Source of the DNA: an uncultured Candidatus Saccharibacteria bacterium
Lineage (GTDB): Bacteria; Patescibacteriota; Saccharimonadia; Saccharimonadales; UBA4665
Direction of reading: 5' to 3'
Length of the DNA stretch: 6,935 nt
Assembly (NCBI GenBank): GCA_903836325.1
Contig: CAILQE010000072.1
Span: forward strand, 1-6,935
Position 1 is the stretch's first letter; the number at the start of each line of letters is the position of its first letter. A model generated the notes under the pieces. That model was not told the origin of the DNA. It searched no databases and saw only the letters and a program-made list of their open reading frames with translations. Positions 1-6,366 of the stretch are shown here, in pieces. Made by a program: the position numbers and the translations under genes.

Positions 1-2
1 AT

Positions 3-974
3 CTAATATATTTTTTACTTGTCTACCAAACAATTTATCTTTTTAATCAGTTAAATTTAAAAAACAAAATAGATATATCTAAGCTAATTATGATTCCAGC
101 TTTTATTGTTATAGCTTTTGGTTTATTGCAGGTATTCGTATTGCCTTATAATTTTCTATCTCACTTTGGCTACTCAAAAGACACGATACTTCCTTATCAG
201 ACGGTCAATAACAACCTAAAATATATAAGAATAATGTCTACATTAAGAGGATCAAATCCTCTAGGAGCATATTTAATATTTCCAATAAGCTTCTTATTTA
301 TAAGACTGCTTAATAATAAGAAGGACTATAAGAACTATATATATATTCTAGCCAGCCTTGTTGTCTTATATTTCAGTTACTGCAGAAGTGCAGTACTTGG
401 TCTAATATTCAGTATTGCGGCAATATATTATTTGAATATTAAGAATAATAAAATGAAGAGGGTTTTTGAACTCTGTTCAGTTTTAGTAGTTATAGTGTCG
501 TCTTTAAGTTTTGTAGCATTTAGAAATAATTCATATTTCCAAAACATAGTATTTCATACACAGAAGAATTCAACAGTTAAGTCCACTTCCGACCAAGGAC
601 ATAGCAGCGCACTTTTATCCGGAATAAAAGAAGTAATTCGTCACCCACTTGGAAACGGAGTGGGCTATGCGGGACAAGCTTCTATTTACAATTACCGCCC
701 TGCTGTTATAAGTGAGAACTACTTCCTTCAAATTGGGGAAGAAACTGGAGTAATAGGACTACTACTATTTATAGCAATAATAATTTTAATACTATTCAGA
801 CTTTATAAAAATAAATCAGATGATTTTAGTAAATTAATGTTCGGATTGACCTTGGCTATGATCACAGTTTGTATGCTCTGGTTTGCACTTAGCGATGAAA
901 CACTTTGTTTCATATTTTTCGGGCTATTAGCAGTGACGCTAAGTAAAAAAAGAATTAATCTAATTAAAGAATAA
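3..974 (+). CDS. Wzy / O-antigen ligase-like polysaccharide polymerase or ligase (5' end outside window)
   Basis: This is the C-terminal part of a multi-pass inner-membrane protein of the O-antigen ligase/polymerase (Wzy_C) type, which joins lipid-linked glycan units or transfers them to an acceptor outside the membrane. The frame is open from base 3, and the 29 codons before the first ATG (base 90) encode another hydrophobic helix and a basic loop, so that ATG is internal and the true start lies upstream. The 323 visible residues contain about seven to eight hydrophobic segments. Family hallmarks are the short CRSAVLGL motif after a helix and one large hydrophilic loop (from about base 520) with GIKEVIRHPLGNGVGYA, followed by ENYFLQIGEETGVIGLLLF, which matches the usual 'hPl.GvG ... 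N.yLq...E.GiiGl' pattern. The next gene starts two bases after the stop, so they are probably co-transcribed. Polymerase and ligase cannot be told apart from sequence alone. Confidence 0.85.
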   Translation, partial: LIYFLLVYQTIYLFNQLNLKNKIDISKLIMIPAFIVIAFGLLQVFVLPYNFLSHFGYSKDTILPYQTVNNNLKYIRIMSTLRGSNPLGAYLIFPISFLFIRLLNNKKDYKNYIYILASLVVLYFSYCRSAVLGLIFSIAAIYYLNIKNNKMKRVFELCSVLVVIVSSLSFVAFRNNSYFQNIVFHTQKNSTVKSTSDQGHSSALLSGIKEVIRHPLGNGVGYAGQASIYNYRPAVISENYFLQIGEETGVIGLLLFIAIIILILFRLYKNKSDDFSKLMFGLTLAMITVCMLWFALSDETLCFIFFGLLAVTLSKKRINLIKE

Positions 975-976
975 GC

Positions 977-1456
977 ATGGAAAAAGATATATCAATAAAT
1001 CAATCCAATGTAAGACCTACAAAGAAGCAATTTGAGATCTTAGAATTCATAGAAAAATTTATAAATGAACACGGTTATAGTCCTAGCTATAGAGAAATTA
1101 TGTCTGGCCTAAACTACACCTCAGTTTCGACAGTAGCGATGCACGTTAACTCACTTCTAAAAAGAGGTCATTTAATAAAGAGAGAGCATTCAGCAAGATC
1201 AATTGAGATTGTTAATAAGACAGAAAATACTAAAGTTAAGAGCAATTTAATTACTGCAGGACAAGAGAAGTGGTTAGTGGATAGAATCGAATTAAAACTA
1301 AAAGAAGTTAGTGAATCCAAAGAGATAACTAAAGCCAAAATAGAAGAACTATATGTTCTAAGTGCTACGCTTAGAATCTTGAACATTGAAGGTGCTGCAA
1401 ACAGTATTAATAGCAAAATATCAGAATTAAAAGCAAGACTAGACAACAAAGAATAA
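977..1456 (+). CDS. LexA-type winged-helix DNA-binding protein without protease domain
   Basis: Predicted cytoplasmic transcription regulator of 159 residues. Residues 12-80 match the LexA N-terminal DNA-binding domain: RPTKKQFEILEFIEKFI (helix 1), GYSPSYREI (helix 2), TSVSTVAMHVNSLLKRG (recognition helix), then a wing ending in SIEIV. LexA proper is about 200 residues and continues into an S24 autoprotease with an Ala-Gly cleavage site and a Ser/Lys dyad. None of that is present. Residues 90-159 are instead charged and helical (RIELKLKEVSESKEITKAK, KISELKARL), suggesting a dimerisation or effector region. RecA-triggered self-cleavage is therefore unlikely. The ATG lies two bases after the upstream membrane-protein stop, with only a weak AAAGA ahead, so translation is probably coupled. 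A perfect inverted repeat 15 bases past its stop overlaps the next promoter and is a plausible operator for it (inference). Confidence 0.82.
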   Translation: MEKDISINQSNVRPTKKQFEILEFIEKFINEHGYSPSYREIMSGLNYTSVSTVAMHVNSLLKRGHLIKREHSARSIEIVNKTENTKVKSNLITAGQEKWLVDRIELKLKEVSESKEITKAKIEELYVLSATLRILNIEGAANSINSKISELKARLDNKE

Positions 1457-1461
1457 ATATT

Positions 1462-1490
1462 TTGCATTAATATTCTAATGGTTCTAGAAT
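1462..1490 (+). promoter_or_regulatory. Putative sigma70-type promoter of the riboswitch leader
   Basis: TTGCAT at 1462-1467 and TAGAAT at 1485-1490 are separated by 17 bases. The -10 matches TATAAT at five of six positions; the -35 keeps only the TTG. Initiation would fall near 1497, just ahead of the folded RNA leader, which is where a riboswitch promoter is expected. No experimental support is available. Confidence 0.55.
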
Positions 1491-1491
1491 A
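1471..1491. promoter_or_regulatory. Perfect inverted repeat overlapping the promoter, candidate operator
   Basis: TATTCTA (1471-1477) and TAGAATA (1485-1491) are perfect inverted arms separated by seven bases, with the smaller palindrome TTCTAGAA inside at 1482-1489. The repeat covers the promoter spacer and -10 box, so a bound dimer would block RNA polymerase. It starts 15 bases after the LexA-type gene ends, which makes that protein the first candidate ligand. AT-rich DNA gives such repeats by chance, and no T-run follows, so a terminator is unlikely. Confidence 0.4.
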
Positions 1492-1506
1492 AAGATATTA
1501 ACAATT

Positions 1507-1613
1507 GAGTGCTGGAATCAGGTTAAAATCCTGAACTGTGCCGCAACGGTGTGGTTGATTAAATCAACTAAGTCCGATACAGCTTCTGTAAAGTATCTTT
1601 CGAGCAAGAGATA
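1507..1613 (+). promoter_or_regulatory. Compact cobalamin (B12) riboswitch aptamer
   Basis: The leader carries the conserved core of the cobalamin riboswitch family in the right order. GCTG (1511-1514) pairs with CAGC (1580-1583) to close the core, followed by the conserved GGAA. TCAGG/CCTGA (1518-1522/1530-1534) form a hairpin whose loop region reads GGTTAAAATCC, like the family's GGUGnAAAUCC. ACTGT/ACGGT (1535-1539/1546-1550) enclose GCCGCA, giving the signature CTGTGCCGCAACGGT. A small hairpin, GTTGAT/ATCAAC (1554-1559/1563-1568), follows. AGTCCGATACAGC (1571-1583) matches the B12 box. Stem 1594-1600/1607-1613 with loop CGAGCA sits where the regulatory kissing hairpin is expected. The absence of large peripheral arms resembles the compact class II forms, which often prefer methyl- or aquocobalamin; the ligand preference here is inference. 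The GGUG to GGUU change is unusual. Confidence 0.78.
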
Positions 1614-1630
1614 AAAAATGAGCAAATCTT

Positions 1631-1657
1631 AACCCTCGATAGAAAAGAGGGTTTTTT
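1631..1657 (+). terminator. Riboswitch expression platform: intrinsic terminator that also sequesters the SD
   Basis: AACCCTC (1631-1637) and GAGGGTT (1647-1653) form a perfect seven-pair stem with a nine-base loop, followed by six T residues (1652-1657), an intrinsic terminator shape. The 3' arm GAGGG is also the only good Shine-Dalgarno for the TTG start at 1656, so the same hairpin could block translation. CTCG (1635-1638) in the 5' arm is complementary to CGAG (1601-1604) in the last aptamer loop. Ligand-dependent capture of that loop could therefore switch the hairpin on or off (inference). Confidence 0.65.
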
Positions 1658-3005
1658 GAGTGAATTATTAATCGGGATAGAATCAGAAAGAAAATCTAAT
1701 ACATTCTTTGATGTTTTAGATAATCCTGAGATCCTCAGAGTAGCAGAAGAATCATACTCAGCTGCTTTATCAATAATGGCGTTAAATAGAATGAGATCCG
1801 AGATAGAGGATTGCAGTGAAATACTTTTACCGATCGATGTCATGTCTTCTACTAGAAATAAGTTCGAAGTGGAGAGTGCGCTCGGTAATGGATCATTAGA
1901 TTACCTTATCGCCGAAGACTTGCAAGAACAAGATTCTATGAGATTAATTGATGAAGTAGTGAATGCAAAAACATTTAGACTTAGAGACTCTATATTTCAA
2001 TCTTTTGATTATGAATCAAGAGATTACACAACTTCAGGTAAATCACACAGAGAGATGGTTAAAAGAGGGCTTAGTCCGTACTGTAATGAAGAAGAAAGAG
2101 TTATTAGACAAATAGAATTCACTGAAGAAGAAATTTGCGCTAGCGTGCAAGAAGAATTTGAAACTAATGGACTTAGTTTAATTAACATAAAAGAATGTCC
2201 AAACTGGGCAAAAGAAGCTTATCAAAAAGGGGAGAGTAATACTGGGGGCTATGTGCCTTCTGAAAATAAATTCGTTATACAGACATTTAAATTTGTTGAG
2301 GGTGGCAGAATTTATCAACAAGCATCAATACCTGGCAATATAATTTCTCACGAAGATATTCTGGATCTGCTAGGTGAATTATCTGGAAAACAGATCGAAG
2401 GAGACGTATTAGATGTAAGACGAATGTTTTTCGGTTCAGACTTAGACATAAAAGAAATAATAGAATTACTAGACCGTAAAGCTTCTGAAAGAGTTGGTGA
2501 AAATATATACCTAGGTGAAATTAGTATCGAACAAGATTACGATAATATAGAAAAATTCAATAATATAAACTCTGATCAACTTAAAGATTTAACCAAAAAA
2601 GTAGTAATCAAATTAGATCAAATGCATAAAGAGAAGCTCAATCCTCTGATTGCTAGCACGGTACTAGATAGTTATCTGTCAGACATAATATTTAATGACT
2701 ATAAGAAAGTTACTAAAATAATTGGGGGAACTTTCGGTGTATTAATTTCTGAATCAATTCTAATGAATGAAAATATGAATAGAGATAATCTTCCAAGATT
2801 AGAATACTGCGGTGCTGGTAGTTGTGGGATAAATATCGTCGATCAGTTAAGCAAGTCGGCAATCAGCGCTAAAGAAAGTGGACTAAAAGGGGATATCGGG
2901 TATTTCAAGGATGGTATGTGCGGCAAGTGTAAGTCTAAGGGATTCTATGTTAGCGATAATGGTAAGTTCTGTGATCGTTGTAGGGCTGTAGATATTATTA
3001 AATAA
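1656..3005 (+). CDS. Unrecognised 449-residue soluble protein with C-terminal zinc ribbon, under B12 riboswitch
   Basis: I do not recognise this family. It has no signal peptide or membrane segment, is acidic and mostly helical, and is therefore probably cytoplasmic. The first 170 residues are rich in Glu, Ser and Arg. Residues 195-235 contain a GGYVPSENKFVIQTFKF stretch that looks like beta strands. The C-terminus has six clustered cysteines: CGAGSC (385-390), then CGKC (422-425) and CDRC (439-442), the last four forming a typical zinc ribbon. No cobalamin-binding DxHxxG motif or ribonucleotide-reductase motif was seen. The start is TTG, preceded by GAGGG at a four-base spacing; there is no upstream ATG or GTG in frame after the stop at 1569-1571. 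Expression is probably controlled by the cobalamin-type leader and hairpin. A nucleic-acid-binding or metal-related role fits the zinc ribbon but is a guess. The stop lies one base from the convergent next gene. Confidence 0.85.
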   Translation: MSELLIGIESERKSNTFFDVLDNPEILRVAEESYSAALSIMALNRMRSEIEDCSEILLPIDVMSSTRNKFEVESALGNGSLDYLIAEDLQEQDSMRLIDEVVNAKTFRLRDSIFQSFDYESRDYTTSGKSHREMVKRGLSPYCNEEERVIRQIEFTEEEICASVQEEFETNGLSLINIKECPNWAKEAYQKGESNTGGYVPSENKFVIQTFKFVEGGRIYQQASIPGNIISHEDILDLLGELSGKQIEGDVLDVRRMFFGSDLDIKEIIELLDRKASERVGENIYLGEISIEQDYDNIEKFNNINSDQLKDLTKKVVIKLDQMHKEKLNPLIASTVLDSYLSDIIFNDYKKVTKIIGGTFGVLISESILMNENMNRDNLPRLEYCGAGSCGINIVDQLSKSAISAKESGLKGDIGYFKDGMCGKCKSKGFYVSDNGKFCDRCRAVDIIK

Positions 3006-3006
3006 T

Positions 3007-4530
3007 CTATTTTTTCGCAACAACCCAATACTCGTTATATTTGAATATCTTTCCCGCCATTAAAGGAAAAGGAAAAGAGCTTTTACTTACGATATTAAAA
3101 CCAAGAGATTTTAGTAATTTAACAATTTTATTAGTGTCGAAAAATTCAATATGTGTATCACCCGTCTTAAATCCTCTAATCTGCGGACAAACTATTACTA
3201 TTCGTCCATTTTTTTCTAGTCTAGGCATGTATTTACTTATGAGATTGCGCGCATCCTCATAGGGCATATGTTCTAGAACGTGAGCAATTAGAATACTATC
3301 AAATTTATCCTTATTTGATTTATCGAAATCATCAGTTGTGTATGCATTTAATCCAAGTTTATTGATATTTTTCACCGAATATTTATTATGATCTATTCCT
3401 ATGCTATCTTTTGAAAGATTAGTAAGATTTCTACCAGTACCACATCCAATATCCAGAGTTTTACCTAGATTTAATGACTGAAGTTTGTGTCTATATGGTG
3501 CTTGTATGTCTATGTATTTCTTCCATCCACTTTGTGATTTATTCAGTGCTTGCGCATAATTTTCATTCTTTGTATCTAGAAGTTTTTTATTTACATATAT
3601 TTTAGTAAATATTTTAACTAGTCTAAATTTATAAATAAAATAATAAAAGATGACCGCTAGCTTCACTTTTAGAAGTTCGTTTCTCGGTGGTAAGAAAATA
3701 TTATTTATATTTAATAAATTATTGTTTTTTAGATAATTAAATAGCTCTTCGTAACATTGAGCATAGTTATTTTCAATAGTATTACGTCCATTTATTAAAT
3801 AAAAACATGCTGTTCTTAAAGAAAAGTATTTATTTATATTCTTAATATTATTGATATCTTTTAAGAGTCCAATAATATGTTTAGAATTATTTCTATCTAG
3901 ATTAGTTTGCACAGAATTAGATACAGATAGTTCATTAAAGTACCAAACGTAGGAGGAGTCTTTAATAGTTTTTATTTTTTTAGACTTAGATATTTCACTT
4001 AGAATAAATAATATATCTTCGCCGATAATATTGTCTGAGAATAATATATTGTTCTTTAAAAGAAAATCTCTTTTATGAATCTTTCCCCAACCAGTAGGGA
4101 TTAGATATTTATCATACTCAGAATTTCCAATCTCCAATTCTTTTAATGTACTTCCTTTTGAATCTATTCTTTTGTATCCTCCGTAGACTGCATCAAAGTC
4201 ACCCTTTTTTATTTCTTTTATATATTTATCCAGGAAACCTTTTTCTAAATAATCATCCTGATCCATAAATACTAGATATTTAGATTTACTTAGAGACATT
4301 CCTTTATTTCTAGTTTTAGCTACACCTAGATTTTCTTTATTCATTATAATTTTAATATTTGTATATATTTTTGAAAGCTTGCGAACTATTTCTAAGGAAT
4401 TATCTTTAGAGCAATCATCAATAACTAATATTTCAACATTTTTATATTTTTGATTAAGTACACTTTTAATACACCTATCTACAAATTTACATCCATTATA
4501 TAAGGGAATGATTACTGAAATTTCATACAT
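3007..4530 (-). CDS. Bifunctional GT2 glycosyltransferase - SAM-dependent methyltransferase fusion
   Basis: A 507-residue two-domain enzyme for surface glycan synthesis. Residues 1-250 are a GT-A fold family 2 glycosyltransferase: ISVIIPLYNG at the N-terminus, EILVIDDCSKDNS (33-45), the nucleotide-sugar/metal-binding DQDD (90-93) and GED (170-172) as candidate catalytic base. A hydrophobic, basic stretch at 288-312 may dock it on the membrane. Residues 330-507 are a class I methyltransferase: LDIGCGTG (359-366, SAM-binding glycine loop), GID (378-380, acidic residue for the ribose) and ILIAHVLEHM (413-422). The likely chemistry is sugar transfer followed by methylation of the same glycan, perhaps a capping step; donor and acceptor cannot be named. 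It has its own promoter, divergent from the next gene, and ends in TAG one base from the convergent upstream gene. The sequence is strongly AT-rich and Lys/Asn/Ile-rich. Confidence 0.9.
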   Translation of the reverse strand: MYEISVIIPLYNGCKFVDRCIKSVLNQKYKNVEILVIDDCSKDNSLEIVRKLSKIYTNIKIIMNKENLGVAKTRNKGMSLSKSKYLVFMDQDDYLEKGFLDKYIKEIKKGDFDAVYGGYKRIDSKGSTLKELEIGNSEYDKYLIPTGWGKIHKRDFLLKNNILFSDNIIGEDILFILSEISKSKKIKTIKDSSYVWYFNELSVSNSVQTNLDRNNSKHIIGLLKDINNIKNINKYFSLRTACFYLINGRNTIENNYAQCYEELFNYLKNNNLLNINNIFLPPRNELLKVKLAVIFYYFIYKFRLVKIFTKIYVNKKLLDTKNENYAQALNKSQSGWKKYIDIQAPYRHKLQSLNLGKTLDIGCGTGRNLTNLSKDSIGIDHNKYSVKNINKLGLNAYTTDDFDKSNKDKFDSILIAHVLEHMPYEDARNLISKYMPRLEKNGRIVIVCPQIRGFKTGDTHIEFFDTNKIVKLLKSLGFNIVSKSSFPFPLMAGKIFKYNEYWVVAKK

Positions 4531-4539
4531 TGTGTTTAT

Positions 4540-4548
4540 TTTATATCA
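4540..4548 (-). promoter_or_regulatory. Extended -10 promoter of the GT2-methyltransferase gene, leaderless
   Basis: On the minus strand TGATATAAA gives an extended -10 (TGn followed by TATAAA). Only nine bases separate the box from the ATG, so transcription should start at or within about three bases of the start codon. There is no room for a Shine-Dalgarno sequence. No clear -35 is seen, as is usual for extended -10 promoters. Confidence 0.5.
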
Positions 4549-4584
4549 ATTTCAAGATTAAGTTTCTATTATTAGGTAAAAATT

Positions 4585-4593
4585 TGTTAATAT
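4585..4593 (+). promoter_or_regulatory. Extended -10 promoter of the rhamnosyltransferase-like gene, leaderless
   Basis: TGTTAATAT provides TGn followed by TAATAT, again nine bases from the ATG at 4603. This mirrors the geometry of the divergent promoter. No Shine-Dalgarno precedes the ATG (CCTCATAG), which supports a leaderless message and the chosen start. Confidence 0.45.
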
Positions 4594-4602
4594 TCCTCAT
4601 AG

Positions 4603-5616
4603 ATGAAGATAGGAATAATAATAGTTTGTTACGATAATGCGGTGAACTCTGCTAAGCTGATCGGCCAATTAATCGATGAAATAGATTCGAAAGATAAATT
4701 AGTAGTTATAGATAATAATCCGAATCATAAGAATTGGGGTAAGCTTAAAAGTCTCAGTAGAATAGATTATTTAATAAAAAATAAAAATGTAGGGTTTGGA
4801 GCAGCTTGTAATCAAGGAGCAGACTTAATTAAGAATGATGTTGATGCTTATTTATTTTTAAACCCAGATACCTTAATAGAAAAAGGAACCATAGAAAAAT
4901 ATAAGCAAGTTACTAAAGATTATTCCGCTTACATGGCCAATTTATTAACTAAGAAGAATTCTATAAATAATGATGGCAGTATAGTTCATATATCAGGATT
5001 ATCTTGGTCTGGTAATTACTTAAATAAATTTTTCAAAAATACTAATAATAAATATAGAAGCATCTATTATGCTTCAGGAGCCTGCCTGTTTATATGGAAA
5101 AAAGAATTTTATGATATAGGTAAATTCTATGCTGAATATTTCTTGTATTACGAAGACACAGATTTATCTTCAAGATTAATCCTCAATAACAAGAAAATCG
5201 GTCTAATAAATGATGCAGTTGTTTATCATGATTACGATAGTAAAATATCTGATGTTAAATATTTAAATATTCAGAAGAATAGATATTTATATATATTAAT
5301 TAATTGGCCAATAAAAATATTAATATTACTTTTACCAGCTATTTTATTAGTTGAGTTACTGTTAATAACCCATTCATTTATTAATAATAAATTTAAATTA
5401 AAAATTCGAAGTTATTATGAAGTGTTTAAAACAATTCCTAAAATATATATCCTTAGAAAAAAAACTATGAAACTAATGAAAATTAACTCGATAGAATATC
5501 TTAAAATGCTAAGTCCTAAAATAGATACTTGTTTGATTCCTCATTTTCCAGGTATAAATATTTTTAATCAATTTTTTGTTATTTATTACAAGACAGTAAA
5601 GAAACTTCTAGATTAA
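4603..5616 (+). CDS. GT2 family glycosyltransferase, rhamnosyltransferase-like (WbbL type)
   Basis: A 337-residue membrane-associated glycosyltransferase, probably adding a sugar to a lipid-linked glycan on the cytoplasmic face. The order of motifs is that of the WbbL/RfbF-like group: IGIIIVCYDN (3-12), LVVIDNN (33-39), NVGFGAACNQG (62-72), the metal-binding LNPDT (86-90, an NPD version of DXD), SGACLFIWKKEF (158-169) and YYEDTDLSSRL (182-192), the last containing the presumed catalytic acidic residues. A hydrophobic helix at about 236-257 followed by a basic tail suggests membrane anchoring. Rhamnose is the commonest donor in the family but is not proven here. The start ATG follows an extended -10 box directly; no ribosome-binding site is visible. 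The next GT gene follows after 43 bases that carry their own promoter. Confidence 0.88.
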   Translation: MKIGIIIVCYDNAVNSAKLIGQLIDEIDSKDKLVVIDNNPNHKNWGKLKSLSRIDYLIKNKNVGFGAACNQGADLIKNDVDAYLFLNPDTLIEKGTIEKYKQVTKDYSAYMANLLTKKNSINNDGSIVHISGLSWSGNYLNKFFKNTNNKYRSIYYASGACLFIWKKEFYDIGKFYAEYFLYYEDTDLSSRLILNNKKIGLINDAVVYHDYDSKISDVKYLNIQKNRYLYILINWPIKILILLLPAILLVELLLITHSFINNKFKLKIRSYYEVFKTIPKIYILRKKTMKLMKINSIEYLKMLSPKIDTCLIPHFPGINIFNQFFVIYYKTVKKLLD

Positions 5617-5617
5617 T

Positions 5618-5646
5618 TTAAATAAAAACATATTAAGTTATATAAT
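5618..5646 (+). promoter_or_regulatory. Putative promoter of the DPM-like GT / DUF2304 operon
   Basis: A consensus TATAAT at 5641-5646 lies 17 bases after TTAAAT (5618-5623, weak -35). The ATG at 5660 is 13 bases from the -10, giving a leader of only about six or seven bases with no Shine-Dalgarno. Read-through from the upstream GT gene is also possible. Confidence 0.5.
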
Positions 5647-5659
5647 TGTTTTATAGCCT

Positions 5660-6364
5660 ATGAAAAGGGATAATAATAAATTACTAGTCATAGTTCCTGC
5701 ATACAATGAAGATACAGTTATTGAGAATACTTTAAGACAAATCAATAAAGAAATAAAATTAATAAAGAACCTTAAAACTGATTTATTAGTGGTTAATGAT
5801 GGGTCTAAGGATAACACTAAAATGCTATCGAAGAAACACGCTATAGTGTTAAGTCATTTAGTTAATATGGGTAGCGGGGCAGCGACAAGAACTGGTCTTA
5901 AATACGCCAGAAATAATAATTATAAATATGCTCTAACTATAGATGCTGACGGCCAGCATTCGCCTAAGGATATGTTAAAAATTATTAATCACTTAATAAA
6001 AACAAACGACGATCTTGTTATTGGGAGTAGGCTTATTAATTCAAAAGGAATGCCGATAAATAGGGTGCTTGGAAATAATATATTGAATTTAGTTACAAGG
6101 ATCCTGTTAGGAGTCAGAGTCACTGATTCACAATCGGGCCTAAAAGGATTTTCTAAAAAAGCTATAGATACCATAGAAATAAAAACTAATGGATATGAAT
6201 TTTGCGCAGAAATAATATGGAAAGCTAAGAAAAATAATTTAATTATTAGTGAAGTTCCAATTAAAGCTATCTACACGGAATATTCAAAAGCTAAAGGGCA
6301 AAGCAATATCAATGCTCTGAGAATAATTAAAAGTATAATAGTTCAGAAGATCAAGGAAGTTTAA
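5660..6364 (+). CDS. GT2 glycosyltransferase, dolichol-phosphate mannosyltransferase-like
   Basis: A 234-residue cytoplasmic GT-A enzyme of the DPM1-like group, which moves a sugar from a nucleotide donor to a polyprenyl phosphate and so supplies lipid-linked sugar to extracytoplasmic (GT-C) transferases. Motifs seen: LLVIVPAYNED (8-18), LLVVNDGSKDNT (42-53), NMGSGAATRTGL (69-80), the metal-binding DADGQH (95-100), GSR (122-124), TDSQSGLKGF (155-164) and GYEFCAEI (178-185). The length is right for single-domain members without C-terminal membrane helices. The next gene, a DUF2304 protein starting two bases after the stop, is the common partner of such stand-alone enzymes and probably provides the membrane anchor. 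The ATG has a short upstream leader and no Shine-Dalgarno. Sugar identity is unknown. Confidence 0.9.
   Translation: MKRDNNKLLVIVPAYNEDTVIENTLRQINKEIKLIKNLKTDLLVVNDGSKDNTKMLSKKHAIVLSHLVNMGSGAATRTGLKYARNNNYKYALTIDADGQHSPKDMLKIINHLIKTNDDLVIGSRLINSKGMPINRVLGNNILNLVTRILLGVRVTDSQSGLKGFSKKAIDTIEIKTNGYEFCAEIIWKAKKNNLIISEVPIKAIYTEYSKAKGQSNINALRIIKSIIVQKIKEV
6353..6357 (+). promoter_or_regulatory. Strong Shine-Dalgarno for the DUF2304 gene
   Basis: AAGGA lies inside the last codons of the DPM-like gene, nine bases before the ATG at 6367. It is the one clear canonical ribosome-binding site in the glycan cluster, fitting an internal cistron translated from a polycistronic message, in contrast to the leaderless first genes. 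Confidence 0.7.
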
Positions 6365-6366
6365 CT

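Noticed and set aside
90..92. ATG as the start of the Wzy-like gene
   Set aside because: The frame stays open to base 3 and the upstream codons encode a further membrane helix, so the gene begins outside the window.
1168..1467. Minus-strand 99-codon ORF
   Set aside because: It lies opposite the LexA-type gene, whose domain match is clear; the ORF has no recognisable motif.
1471..1491. Inverted repeat as terminator of the upstream operon
   Set aside because: The arms are AT-rich and no T-run follows; the overlap with a good -10 box makes an operator more likely.
1568..1843. Minus-strand 91-codon ORF
   Set aside because: It is antisense to the riboswitch and the start of the 449-residue gene, with no family resemblance.
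3041..3262. Plus-strand 73-codon ORF
   Set aside because: It lies opposite the methyltransferase domain; a shadow frame.
3271..3278. Second TTCTAGAA palindrome as another operator
   Set aside because: It is inside the methyltransferase coding region, lacks the longer TATTCTA-N7-TAGAATA arms, and an 8-mer of this kind can occur by chance.
5989..6174. Minus-strand 61-codon ORF
   Set aside because: It lies opposite the well-supported DPM-like gene.
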